The notes below the pieces were generated by a model. It was not told the origin of the DNA and did not search any database. It was given only the letters and a program-made list of their open reading frames with translations. From a bacterium (GTDB lineage Bacteria; Electryoneota; RPQS01): a stretch of DNA of 64,000 bases. The stretch spans positions 62,001 to 126,000 of the forward strand of contig JABWCQ010000003.1 in assembly GCA_013360195.1 (NCBI GenBank), read 5' to 3'. The position numbers and the translations under genes are program-made. This document shows, piece by piece, positions 52,794-61,215 of the stretch (positions are counted from its first letter, which is position 1; each line of letters begins with the position of its first letter).

Positions 52794-52867
52794 AGCCTGA
52801 TAGCTGACAAAACACAGACGGTCGGAATACGTTAGCTTTTTTGGGAAAACATGATTGAAGCAATAAA

Positions 52868-55126
52868 ATGTCAGAGCCTGCGCCTAAACTCGCCGAGAAC
52901 GAGCCGCATTCAAGTGTAGCCATTCTCCCACAACTGGCAGGTCCTCAGTTCTCGAGGATCGAGCCTGAGTTTCTGCGGTCTCTTGACACGATTCGACTTG
53001 CTCTTTTCCAAAACTTCCCCAATGCCGACCTCGCAACAGTTGAGCGTGCATTCTTGTTTGCTTTTGATGCGCACAAGAACCAACGCAGACTGTCAGGCGA
53101 GCCTTACATCACGCACCTGCTGGCAGTTGCGGAAATTCTCGCTGAACTCCACATGCGCGAGGACGTGATAGTAGCCGGACTGCTTCATGACGTGGTTGAA
53201 GATACCGAAACCACCACGGAACAGTTGCGTGCGGCATTTGGCGACGGAATCGCCAAATTGGTTGACGGTGTCACCAAAATACCCGAACTCAAGTACGAGT
53301 CCAAAGAAAAGCAGCAGGCAGAAAATCTGCACAAAATGTTGCTCTCGATGGTCAATGACTTGCGGGTAATCCTGATAAAGTTTGCGGACCGCTTGCACAA
53401 CATGCGGACGATTGGGCATATGACCCGCAAGCAGCAGGAGCGCATTGCCCTTGAGACGATGGATGTCTATGCGCCACTTGCGCACAGACTTGGTGTCTAT
53501 CAAATCAAGTGGGAACTTGAAGACCTGGCTTTCAAAGTCTTGAATCCGCGCGAGTATCACGAACTTGCTGAGAAGGTTTCGCTGAAGAGAACTGAACGCG
53601 AACGTATCATTCAGCGAGAGTGTGCAAGGATACAGGCGGAACTGCGAAAGGCAGGGGTAAAAGGTCAGGTTCTCGGCCGGCCCAAGCATCTGTACTCAAT
53701 CTACAACAAGATTAAGACTCGCGGCTACTCGTTCGAGGAAATCCTAGATCTGCTTGCGATACGAATTATTGTCCCGAAGATGGAAGAGTGCTATTTTGCG
53801 CTGGGCATTGTCCACTCGCTGTACACTCCGATTCAGGACAAGTTTACTGATTACATTGCGACACCGAAGTCAAATATGTATCAGTCGCTTCACACCAAGG
53901 TCTTTGGACCGGATGGCCGAAAGATCGAGGTGCAGATTCGTACCGATGATATGCACAGTCGCGCAGAGTACGGAATTGCTGCGCATTGGCGATATAAAGA
54001 AGGCGATCAAAGCCGCAAAGAGTTGGATCGCCAAATTGAATGGCTGCGCAGTCTTCTTGATAATCAGTCCGAGGCGGGAGATTCGAAAGAGTATCTTGAG
54101 GACCTCAAGATTAATCTTTTCGAAGGCGAAATTTTCGTTTTCACTCCCCGTGGCAAGTTGCTGACTCTGCCCGTCGGTGCGACGCCTGTTGATTTTGCGT
54201 TTGCCGTGCATACCGACGTTGGGCTGCACGCCATGGCCGTCAAGATAAACGGACACATTGCACCGTTGAAGGCAACATTGCATTCCGGCGACTTGGTTGA
54301 AGTCATCGTTTCGCCAAACCAGAAGCCAAACCCGGATTGGCTGCAGTTTGTCAAGACCAGCCGCGCTCGAAACAAGATTAAGAAGTGGCTGAAGGAACAA
54401 CACTTCGAGGAATCGCAAAAGCTCGGCCGGGAAATGTTAACGCGTGAATTGTCGCGGCTCCGTTACAAAAAGACGGACAAGGATCTTTCGGAAACAGCCC
54501 AGCTCTTCGGACACAATACGCTTGATAGTTTTCTTGCGGCAATTGGTTCAGGAGACTTGACCATTGAGAATGTTTTGCGGAAGTTGGCGCCTGAGCCTGT
54601 TCCCTCAAGCCCTGTTGCAAGTGTACTCTCCAAGGTAATTCGCCGGGTCAAGGGCAGCGACACGGGCATCCGTATTCATGGCATGGATCAGGTCGCCATT
54701 TCATTCGGCACTTGTTGCCAGCCTTTACCCGGTGATCAGATAACGGGTTTCATTAGCACCGGAAAAGGTGTGGTCGTGCACCGGGTTGATTGCAAAAACA
54801 TTCCGTTCCTGATGAAGCATCCGGAGCGGAATATCCAGGTTGAATGGGATGCCGATAGAGAAGCAAAGTTCAATGTGCGCATTCGTCTAATGGCAGAGGA
54901 TCGTGCACAAATGCTGGGCGACATCACGGTTGCCCTTGCAAAGGAAGATGTGAGCATGCTCTATATCGAAATGAAGCGTGAGGACAACTTTGCTTCGGGA
55001 CGCTTGGTGCTAGAAGTGAAGTCTTTGCTTCATTTACAACGTGTTCTGAAACGAATAAGGGCGATCCCCGGAGTGCTTCACGTGGAACGGTTGGACGAAG
55101 ATATTCCCGGCAATCAGCCGATGTAG
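52868..55126 (+). CDS. RelA/SpoT-family (p)ppGpp synthetase/hydrolase
   Basis: A 752-residue long RSH enzyme. The HD hydrolase (about residues 60-210) has AGLLHDVVEDTE and LIKFADRLHNMRTIGHM intact. The synthetase (about 270-400) has HLYSIYNKIKTRGYSFEEILDLLAIRIIV and IATPKSNMYQSLHTKV. TGS (EIFVFTPRGKLLTLPVGATPVDFAF), zinc-finger-like (GTCCQPLPGDQITGF) and ACT domains follow. The charge motif that is RxKD in bifunctional and ExDD in RelA-type enzymes reads K-F-T-D at residues 325-328. The intact HD site argues for hydrolase activity, with synthetase likely. It stands between dnaB and HU. Confidence 0.95.
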   Translation: MSEPAPKLAENEPHSSVAILPQLAGPQFSRIEPEFLRSLDTIRLALFQNFPNADLATVERAFLFAFDAHKNQRRLSGEPYITHLLAVAEILAELHMREDVIVAGLLHDVVEDTETTTEQLRAAFGDGIAKLVDGVTKIPELKYESKEKQQAENLHKMLLSMVNDLRVILIKFADRLHNMRTIGHMTRKQQERIALETMDVYAPLAHRLGVYQIKWELEDLAFKVLNPREYHELAEKVSLKRTERERIIQRECARIQAELRKAGVKGQVLGRPKHLYSIYNKIKTRGYSFEEILDLLAIRIIVPKMEECYFALGIVHSLYTPIQDKFTDYIATPKSNMYQSLHTKVFGPDGRKIEVQIRTDDMHSRAEYGIAAHWRYKEGDQSRKELDRQIEWLRSLLDNQSEAGDSKEYLEDLKINLFEGEIFVFTPRGKLLTLPVGATPVDFAFAVHTDVGLHAMAVKINGHIAPLKATLHSGDLVEVIVSPNQKPNPDWLQFVKTSRARNKIKKWLKEQHFEESQKLGREMLTRELSRLRYKKTDKDLSETAQLFGHNTLDSFLAAIGSGDLTIENVLRKLAPEPVPSSPVASVLSKVIRRVKGSDTGIRIHGMDQVAISFGTCCQPLPGDQITGFISTGKGVVVHRVDCKNIPFLMKHPERNIQVEWDADREAKFNVRIRLMAEDRAQMLGDITVALAKEDVSMLYIEMKREDNFASGRLVLEVKSLLHLQRVLKRIRAIPGVLHVERLDEDIPGNQPM

Positions 55127-55193
55127 CTACAAATTGAATAGTTTCAACATAGTGCAGATACCAAACTCGCAGAGGAACAGCAGAGGAGGCTGA

Positions 55194-55520
55194 ATGCGAA
55201 CTTACATCAAGAAAGATGTGGTAGAGCGTGTAGCCGTGCTCAGCAACGAGCGTCCGGATACGGTGGCCAAGGTGGTCAACGATACGTTCACCGTGCTGCG
55301 CCAAATTATGGCAGGAGATGAATCAGAATTGCGAATTGAGATTCGCGATTTCGGCGTCTTTGAAGTCAAGAAGACGAAACCGAAACCGAAAGCGCGCAAT
55401 CCCAAGACCAACGAAATCATCTACGTCGCCGCACGGCGTAAGACCCATTTCAAACCGGGTAAGCTATTGAAGGAGTCACTCAAAACTCCGTTAGACCAGA
55501 TTCCACCCAACGAACGCTGA
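55194..55520 (+). CDS. HU/IHF-family DNA-binding protein
   Basis: A 108-residue histone-like protein. It begins MRTYIKKDVVERVAVLSNERPDTVAKVVNDTF. The DNA-bending arm region is EIRDFGVFEVKKTKPKPKARNPKTNEIIYVAARRKTHFKPGKLLKE. The Pro in RNPKT and the FKPGK end are typical. It forms dimers that bend DNA; HU and IHF cannot be separated on sequence alone. A strong AGGAGG lies before the ATG. ruvX begins 2 bases after its stop. Confidence 0.94.
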   Translation: MRTYIKKDVVERVAVLSNERPDTVAKVVNDTFTVLRQIMAGDESELRIEIRDFGVFEVKKTKPKPKARNPKTNEIIYVAARRKTHFKPGKLLKESLKTPLDQIPPNER

Positions 55521-55522
55521 AA

Positions 55523-55948
55523 ATGTCGCGTGTCCTCGGGTTAGACTGGGGTACGCGCCGAATCGGTGTTGCAATTTCGGATGAACAACGGCGAATTGCC
55601 GTTGGTCTCGCCGTCTGGTCGGCTGAACCGTCAGAGTTCCTTCCTCTGCTGAAGAAGACAATCAGCGAAGAGGGTATTGCTCTCGTCGTAATAGGCATGC
55701 CACTGAAACTGGACGGCAGTGAGGGTGAATCCGCGGTTGCTGTCCGCGAATTCGCGTTGCACGTGCGCAGCGCAGGAGTGGATGTCGAATTCTGCGATGA
55801 AAGAATGACTTCTTTTCAAGCAAGTCGTTCGTTGTCGCAAATAGGGATAAAGCAGAAGAAACAACGTGGCAAACTCGACATGGCGGCAGCGGTATTGCTG
55901 CTGCAGTCGTTTTTGGATGAACAGGTCAACTCTTCAAGAGAGAGATAG
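55523..55948 (+). CDS. ruvX: Holliday-junction-resolvase-like protein RuvX/YqgF
   Basis: A 141-residue RNase H-fold protein. It begins MSRVLGLDWGTRRIGVAISDE with the first catalytic Asp. LVVIGMPLKLDGSEGESA, VEFCDERMTSFQA (Glu) and KLDMAAAVLLLQSFLD (final Asp) follow. YqgF proteins process 16S rRNA 5' ends, and some resolve Holliday junctions. Length is normal. The gene is packed between HU and the oxidoreductase, with gaps of 2 and 6 bases. Confidence 0.95.
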   Translation: MSRVLGLDWGTRRIGVAISDEQRRIAVGLAVWSAEPSEFLPLLKKTISEEGIALVVIGMPLKLDGSEGESAVAVREFALHVRSAGVDVEFCDERMTSFQASRSLSQIGIKQKKQRGKLDMAAAVLLLQSFLDEQVNSSRER

Positions 55949-55954
55949 TCGAAG

Positions 55955-56983
55955 ATGGCTGAGAAGTTCAGAGTCGGTGTTATCGGTGTTGGAGGTGTAA
56001 GTCAGCTCTTCCACATTCCGATCCTGAAGAAGAGCGGGCTTGCGGAGATACATGCCGTCGCCGATGCCGATTACGCAAAAGTAGCGGCATTTGCCGAGAA
56101 GGAAAAGATTCCCCGGTTTTACCGCGACGCCGAGAAAGTCTTCGCGGATCCCGATATTGATGCGGTGCACATCAATACGCCAACAAATTCCCATCTTGCT
56201 CTGACATTGGCCGCGCTGGAAGCGGGCAAACACGTTCTTGTCGAGAAGCCGATGGCAAGAAAATCGGAAGAGGCACAGCGAATGGTGCAAGCCGCCAAGA
56301 AGGCAGGTAAACACCTGATGGTGGGCATGAATTTGCGATTTCGACCTGATGTGATGATCTTGCACGAATTTGTGCGGGGAGGCGAGCTCGGCACGGTAAG
56401 GGTAATTCGCGCATCCTGGTTGAAACGAAAGGAAACTTGGTCTCGGAGTCCCTGGTTGCACGAGTCGAGGATTTCCGGCGGTGGCGTGTTGATGGACCTC
56501 GGCCTCCAGCTTCTCGATGTATGCTGGTGGACTCTTGGCAAGCCTAAGATCAAACGAGTGTCTTGCAACACTTCAAGAGACCGTTTGAATCTTCGGGTCG
56601 AAGATACGTTTTCCGCTTATTTCACTTTTCAAGGCGGCGCGGCGCTCCAGCTTAACTCTACATGGGCATATATGTCCGATGAATCGGCAGCCATGACTGT
56701 CTTCAGCGGCAACAAAGGTATTGCGGAGCTGAATCCACTGAAGATTACAAAGGTAATTCACGGTAATCTCGTGAACGTAACACCGGCAGGTCCGCAGTTG
56801 AAAGCGACGACATTGTACAATAAGTCTTTCGAGTACGAGCTTGAGCATTTCTACAACGTGATCGCTGGCAAGGCAAAGCCTGTTTCAATCGCTGAAGACT
56901 CTGCCTATATTTTAGAGGTAATTGAAGCTGCATATCGATCGGCCGCCGAAAATCGCGAAATCGTTATCGGGGCTGACGACTAG
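55955..56983 (+). CDS. Gfo/Idh/MocA-family oxidoreductase
   Basis: A 342-residue NAD(P)-dependent dehydrogenase. RVGVIGVGGVSQLFHIPIL is the Rossmann motif, INTPTNSHLALTLAALEAGKHVLVEKPMA the family's EKP motif, and SGGGVLMDLGLQLLDVCWW the substrate-side helix with a lysine/histidine-type active site. Members oxidise sugars, inositols or related alcohols; the substrate is not predictable. It is followed after 4 bases by lnt. Confidence 0.93.
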   Translation: MAEKFRVGVIGVGGVSQLFHIPILKKSGLAEIHAVADADYAKVAAFAEKEKIPRFYRDAEKVFADPDIDAVHINTPTNSHLALTLAALEAGKHVLVEKPMARKSEEAQRMVQAAKKAGKHLMVGMNLRFRPDVMILHEFVRGGELGTVRVIRASWLKRKETWSRSPWLHESRISGGGVLMDLGLQLLDVCWWTLGKPKIKRVSCNTSRDRLNLRVEDTFSAYFTFQGGAALQLNSTWAYMSDESAAMTVFSGNKGIAELNPLKITKVIHGNLVNVTPAGPQLKATTLYNKSFEYELEHFYNVIAGKAKPVSIAEDSAYILEVIEAAYRSAAENREIVIGADD

Positions 56984-56987
56984 GAAA

Positions 56988-58493
56988 ATGTTGTCCCGGA
57001 GAGGATTTCTGATCGCGGCAATCCTCGGTGCGCTTGCTTTTCCGCCCGTTTCTCTATGGCCACTCGCATACGTTGCGTTGGTTCCTTTCCTGATTGCTGC
57101 GGCGGACATGTCCAGCGCACGGAAATTTGGATCAGCTTGGCGCGGGGGAGTAGTTTTTTATGGCGGGGTACTTTATTGGGTGGGATTAAATTCCGGCGCG
57201 CCTTGGTGGGTTTCGGCAATTGCAGGCGTAGCTCTAATCTGTGTTCTTGCGACGATCTGGGGCCTTGCGGCAATTGCGGTGAAATGGGCGGCCGACCGAC
57301 TGTCTGTTGCAGCGGCCGCATTATTCTTTGTCGTTGCCTATCAGGGATTGGAAACTTTTTGGGGCACCGGCGAGTTGAGTTTCCCTTGGGCAACCTGGGC
57401 GTTGCCCTTGTCTGCTTTTCTCCCTGCAGTTCAAATCGCGGAGTGGGTTGACGTTCAGGGACTTGCTTTTCAAGTCTTGTGTGTCAATGCACTGTTCTTT
57501 CTTGCCTGGCACCATCGGCGGCTGCTCTTCGTGTGGCTGGCGCTGACTGCTATACTCGTTCCAATCTCTATCGGATACTTTCGCCTGAACTACGTCGCTT
57601 CCGGCGAACCCATCATTAAGGCTGCAAGTGTTCAGGCAAACACACCTGCCGAGAGCAAATGGCAAATGAGTTCGGCAGATATCCTGTCCGATCACGTGGA
57701 GATTACAGACGGCCTTGGCGGCAGAGGGGTTGATTTTGTGTGTTGGCCGGAAACGGCCGTTCCGATGCCGATCCGTTTTCGAGGCTGGGCTGCAGACACG
57801 ATTAGAAACGTTGTTAAACGTAACAACGTTGTTCTGTTGACCGGAGCAACCGACTATGATGTGTCTCCGGATGGACAGCAGATTCCGTACAACGCAGCTT
57901 TCGCAATTCGTCCGGATTCACTTGCTCTGCAGAGATCCTCTAAGATCCACCTTGTTCCATTCGGAGAGAGAATACCGGGGCAGAACTGGTTTCCGATTTT
58001 AGGGAATCTTCATCTTGGCCAGGCGGAATTCAAACCCGGCGATTCTGTTGTAGTGTTCTCCGGTGGCAAGGTACCGCCGTTTGCTTGCTTGATTTGCTTT
58101 GAAGTAGTTTATCCGGAGATTGCAGCGGAAGCGGTCCTGAAGGGAGCGCAGTTTTTCGGGCATGTTACAAATGACGGCTGGTATGGTCACTCAAGCGGAC
58201 CATATCAACATCTTTCCCTTGCCCGGCTGCGTGCCGTTGCGACACACAGATCAATAGTTCGTGCCGCGAATACCGGAATCAGCGCAATCATTTTGCCAAA
58301 CGGTCGGATTGTTGAGTCACTTGGATTTGATACGGCGGGCGCGATTTTCGGGGAAATCCCCGCTCGTCAAGACATTACTATTGCCGTGAGATTCGCCAAG
58401 TTGTGGCCTTTACTTTACTATGGTCTATTCGCCGTTGTATTTGCAGGATTGTGGATGCGTGCGCAACGGTATGGCACAACTGAAAGCGGATGA
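56988..58493 (+). CDS. lnt: apolipoprotein N-acyltransferase
   Basis: A 501-residue inner-membrane enzyme that adds the third acyl chain to lipoproteins. Several N-terminal transmembrane helices fill residues 8-210. A periplasmic nitrilase domain follows, with the triad Glu in FVCWPETAVPMP, Lys in SSKIHLVPFGERIP and Cys in FACLICFEVVYPE. VTNDGWYGHSSGPYQHLSLARLRAVATHRSIVRAANTGIS is the Lnt signature, and a last helix lies near the C-terminus. ATG 56988 has AGGA 4 bases upstream and gives MLSRRGFLIAAILGALAF. Supports an outer-membrane lipoprotein system including BamD downstream. Confidence 0.95.
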   Translation: MLSRRGFLIAAILGALAFPPVSLWPLAYVALVPFLIAAADMSSARKFGSAWRGGVVFYGGVLYWVGLNSGAPWWVSAIAGVALICVLATIWGLAAIAVKWAADRLSVAAAALFFVVAYQGLETFWGTGELSFPWATWALPLSAFLPAVQIAEWVDVQGLAFQVLCVNALFFLAWHHRRLLFVWLALTAILVPISIGYFRLNYVASGEPIIKAASVQANTPAESKWQMSSADILSDHVEITDGLGGRGVDFVCWPETAVPMPIRFRGWAADTIRNVVKRNNVVLLTGATDYDVSPDGQQIPYNAAFAIRPDSLALQRSSKIHLVPFGERIPGQNWFPILGNLHLGQAEFKPGDSVVVFSGGKVPPFACLICFEVVYPEIAAEAVLKGAQFFGHVTNDGWYGHSSGPYQHLSLARLRAVATHRSIVRAANTGISAIILPNGRIVESLGFDTAGAIFGEIPARQDITIAVRFAKLWPLLYYGLFAVVFAGLWMRAQRYGTTESG

Positions 58494-59479
58494 TTCGTTG
58501 CCTCTTCATCCTGTTGATAGTGTCCAGGTCGTTTGGAATGACGTGGACCCCGCTTCTGCTGCAGAGCGGCGTGGCGCGTGATTTCGCGATGGGAGGTGCA
58601 ACGGGAGCAATGTTTGGTTCAACTAGCGCGACCAGCGCCAACCCGGCGGGAATCGTAGCGTTTCCGTTGTCCAAGAGAACCGGAGTGTCATCAGTCATTC
58701 AGGCGAATGGTGCTTTTGGAGTTCGTAATTATTTCGAGAACAGCGCTGAGAAACGCAGTTCTTTGAGTGAGCTAGGTGACGTAGCCTCACACTTCGTACG
58801 ATCAGTATCGGCACGACACCGCTGGGCAGCGGTGACGGCCATTCTGGCAGAACCTGTGATGCATCGGAGTGACAGCAGTCGCTTCGACGGGGAAACCGGG
58901 AAACAACTTCTGGCTGAGTATCAAACCAGTGTCGTGCTGAACCTCCTGCTTCATCCGCGAGTTCAGGTGGGTGGACGCGTTGACTTCTATTCTCGCAGCT
59001 TTCAGGGCGACGGAGAAGGCTTTACATACGGTGTTATCCTGAAACCTCGGGGCGTTCAAGTGGGTTTACATTATCAGAGGTTCCCTGTTACAGGTCCTCG
59101 CTGGTTGCATCCTCTCGATCGTCGGATTGACAAAGGCACTACTGCCTCAGTTGCGGTGCAACAGGAGGACTATTCGCTGGCATTTCAGCTTGGTAATCTA
59201 AGTTCTTCAGGAGCCTTAGGTTTTCTTGAACCAAGAGTTGGAGCAGAATTCAGACCTGTTCGAGCCGTAGCGCTGCGTGCTGGAGGATCACTGTTTACAC
59301 GCAGCCATGGCTCCGTAGCTACTTTTGGAATGGGACTTGTGGACGCAAACTGGTTCCGTGACAAGAGTGACCGGCTAAAAGTCCCGGACGATGTGCTGAC
59401 GGTTGGCATCGCCATACTGTATGACAAAGGCAAACCGGTGCATGGGTATTCCACGATGACCTTGGCATGGCGGTTATAG
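58490..59479 (+). CDS. PorV/PorQ-like exported barrel protein
   Basis: A 329-residue protein with a short signal peptide (MIRCLFILLIVSRSFG). The opening SGVARDFAMGGATGAMFGSTSATSANPAGI echoes the GARAxAMGGA...NPA motif of the PorV/PorQ family seen in the gene at 45800. Beta strands follow and the protein ends STMTLAWRL. It is probably an outer-membrane barrel; a type IX secretion role is possible but unproven. ATGA overlap with lnt and 13-base overlap with the next small gene. Confidence 0.75.
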   Translation: MIRCLFILLIVSRSFGMTWTPLLLQSGVARDFAMGGATGAMFGSTSATSANPAGIVAFPLSKRTGVSSVIQANGAFGVRNYFENSAEKRSSLSELGDVASHFVRSVSARHRWAAVTAILAEPVMHRSDSSRFDGETGKQLLAEYQTSVVLNLLLHPRVQVGGRVDFYSRSFQGDGEGFTYGVILKPRGVQVGLHYQRFPVTGPRWLHPLDRRIDKGTTASVAVQQEDYSLAFQLGNLSSSGALGFLEPRVGAEFRPVRAVALRAGGSLFTRSHGSVATFGMGLVDANWFRDKSDRLKVPDDVLTVGIAILYDKGKPVHGYSTMTLAWRL

Positions 59480-59700
59480 CAAGAGTTGTACTCATAGCTT
59501 TACTTGCGGCTGCCGCTTTTGCGCAGGAACCAGAAAGCGTTTCAAGCGACTCATTGTTGGGGGATTCGCTGTTGACCGCTGCGATTGACACCACAATGAA
59601 GTCCTCTGCAGTAGTATCCTCATGGCTGCTCCCGCTTGGTGTAATTGCCGCGACAGCCGGAGTGTTTTTGTTTTTGTTTTCCGCTCGAACAAGAAATTGA
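59467..59700 (+). CDS. small exported or membrane protein of unknown function
   Basis: A 77-residue protein with a signal peptide (ARVVLIALLAAAAFAQ). A Ser/Asp-rich stretch follows (SVSSDSLLGDSLLTAAIDTT), then one C-terminal membrane helix (WLLPLGVIAATAGVFLFLFS) ending in ARTRN. No family is recognised. It overlaps the barrel protein by 13 bases and shares the TGATG junction with bamD, which supports translation. It may help barrel assembly, which is a guess from position only. Confidence 0.65.
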   Translation: MAVIARVVLIALLAAAAFAQEPESVSSDSLLGDSLLTAAIDTTMKSSAVVSSWLLPLGVIAATAGVFLFLFSARTRN

Positions 59701-60476
59701 TGTTAACAACTTCGCGATATTTAGTTCAAATCATGGCGCTCCTGCTCTTTGTCGGGTGCGCCTCTCAGACTCAGTTTGTCACCCAAGACGGAGCTGACGC
59801 AGACTGGCAGCGTGCCAAAAAGCTGTATGAGCGAGAGCGATTCTACCGTGCCTCACAGTTGTTGCGTGACATTACCCTGAATTACTCGGGCTCCGCGTTC
59901 ATTGATTCAGCTTACTACCTGCTTGGAAGGGCAGGTTTTGAGCAGTCCGATTACATCGTGGCGGCGGATGACTTCCGGCGACTCGTTCAGCAGTTTCCTT
60001 CCAGTCAACTTGCCGGTTCGGCGGCGTACTATGAATCTCGCTGTTATTACGAGCTTGCACCTGACTACCGGCTTGATCAGACGACAACGGAACAGGCATT
60101 CGACGGTTTTCAAAGATTCCTCGAGGATTATCCTCAAAGCGAGTTTGCGGACAGCGCGTACGCCTATATGGCAAAGTGCCGGGACAAACTCGCGCACAAG
60201 GTTTTTGCAGCCCTCAAGTTGTACCTGAAGGTGGAAGAGTACGCCGCCGCTGTGATTTACGCGGATGCGGTGCTATCCGACTACTATGACACGAGGTGGG
60301 CTGACGAAGCTGCCTATGAAAAGGTTCGATCTCTTGTTAAACTTGACGAGATTGAAAAGGCAATTGCAGCTGCAAAGGACTATAAGCGGAGGTTTCCTGC
60401 CGGCAAATTCCTTGGGAAGGTCGAAGAGTTGGAAAAAACGCTGGACGTTGGAACCGAGCAAGCTGCGACTCCATGA
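59700..60476 (+). CDS. bamD: outer-membrane assembly lipoprotein BamD
   Basis: A 258-residue lipoprotein. The signal peptide ends in a lipobox (LLLFVGC, acylated Cys at about residue 20). Five TPR-like repeats follow: WQRAKKLYERERFYRASQLLRDIT, DSAYYLLGRAGFEQSDYIVAADDFRRLVQQFPSSQ, AFDGFQRFLEDYPQSEFADSAYAYMAKCRDKLAHK and DEAAYEKVRSLVKLDEIEKAI. This is the YfiO/BamD family, a partner of BamA. ATG 59700 was chosen because it gives the signal peptide. It overlaps nadD by 4 bases. Confidence 0.93.
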   Translation: MLTTSRYLVQIMALLLFVGCASQTQFVTQDGADADWQRAKKLYERERFYRASQLLRDITLNYSGSAFIDSAYYLLGRAGFEQSDYIVAADDFRRLVQQFPSSQLAGSAAYYESRCYYELAPDYRLDQTTTEQAFDGFQRFLEDYPQSEFADSAYAYMAKCRDKLAHKVFAALKLYLKVEEYAAAVIYADAVLSDYYDTRWADEAAYEKVRSLVKLDEIEKAIAAAKDYKRRFPAGKFLGKVEELEKTLDVGTEQAATP

Positions 60477-61060
60477 CCCGGCTCGGTCTTTTTGGCGGAA
60501 CATTCGATCCTGTTCACTATGGCCATCTTCGCACGGTGGAGGCAGCCCGAATTGAACTTGGACTTCCTGAAGTCTGGATGTTGCCAAACCCATTTCCGCC
60601 TCACAAATTGCACACTCCGATTACGCCGTACGCGCATCGGAAAGCGATGCTTGCCCTCGCACTCAAAGAGTTTCCGTTACTGAAAATTTCAGATTTGGAA
60701 GAGAAGGTCAAGGGCCCGGCCTATACGACAGAGACGATTCAGAGAGTGATCAGTGAACTGCCGCCGGGCGGCAAAGACCTTTGGCTGATCGTCGGCGCGG
60801 ATTCGCTGATTGACTTGCCCAAATGGAAGAATCCGGAAGATCTGTTTAGCCATGCGCGGGTTGCGGTACTCAGACGTCCTGGAGTAGACCTTCGCGAAGC
60901 TCCATCTCAGTACGTCTCAAGGGTGAAGCTGCTGACAACTCCGATGGTTGCCATCTCTGCCACTGAGATACGCGACGCCATCCGCATTGGTCTTGACACT
61001 TCTCAATGGTTGCCCGAGAAAGTGCGCAACTACATAGCAGAAAACAGGCTCTATCAGTAA
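60473..61060 (+). CDS. nadD: nicotinate-nucleotide adenylyltransferase
   Basis: A 195-residue nucleotidyltransferase of NAD synthesis that joins ATP and nicotinate mononucleotide. LGLFGGTFDPVHYGHLRTVEAA carries the GTFDPVHxGH motif. LPNPFPPHK, WLIVGADSLIDLPKWKNPEDLF and the ISATEIRDAIR end motif are all as expected. The ATGA junction couples it to bamD. A GC hairpin lies about 55 bases downstream. Confidence 0.96.
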   Translation: MTRLGLFGGTFDPVHYGHLRTVEAARIELGLPEVWMLPNPFPPHKLHTPITPYAHRKAMLALALKEFPLLKISDLEEKVKGPAYTTETIQRVISELPPGGKDLWLIVGADSLIDLPKWKNPEDLFSHARVAVLRRPGVDLREAPSQYVSRVKLLTTPMVAISATEIRDAIRIGLDTSQWLPEKVRNYIAENRLYQ

Positions 61061-61114
61061 GGGAACGGGAATCTTCTACTTTCCTTTCTCGTCTTAAATT
61101 CTTATCTTTTGGGA

Positions 61115-61132
61115 GGGTCCGAATGGGCCCTG
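61115..61132 (+). terminator. short hairpin after nadD
   Basis: AGGGTCC (61115-61121) pairs with GGGCCCT (61126-61132), including one G-T pair, over a GAAT loop. GATTTCTCAT follows without a clear T-run. A terminator or leader element for the next gene is possible. The rest of 61061-61215 shows only the GGAGG ribosome binding site of the next gene. Confidence 0.4.
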
Positions 61133-61215
61133 ATTTCTCATCCCATTGATTCTTAGGTGGTTTTGTCCCGGAAACTATTGAAATGTTTGTAGATACACCA
61201 ATTTGGAGGAAACCC

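Noticed and set aside
52836-52850. Intrinsic terminator after dnaB
   Set aside because: The T6 run is preceded only by a weak, distant stem (GCTGAC with GTTAGC across more than 20 bases), so it is not listed as a feature.
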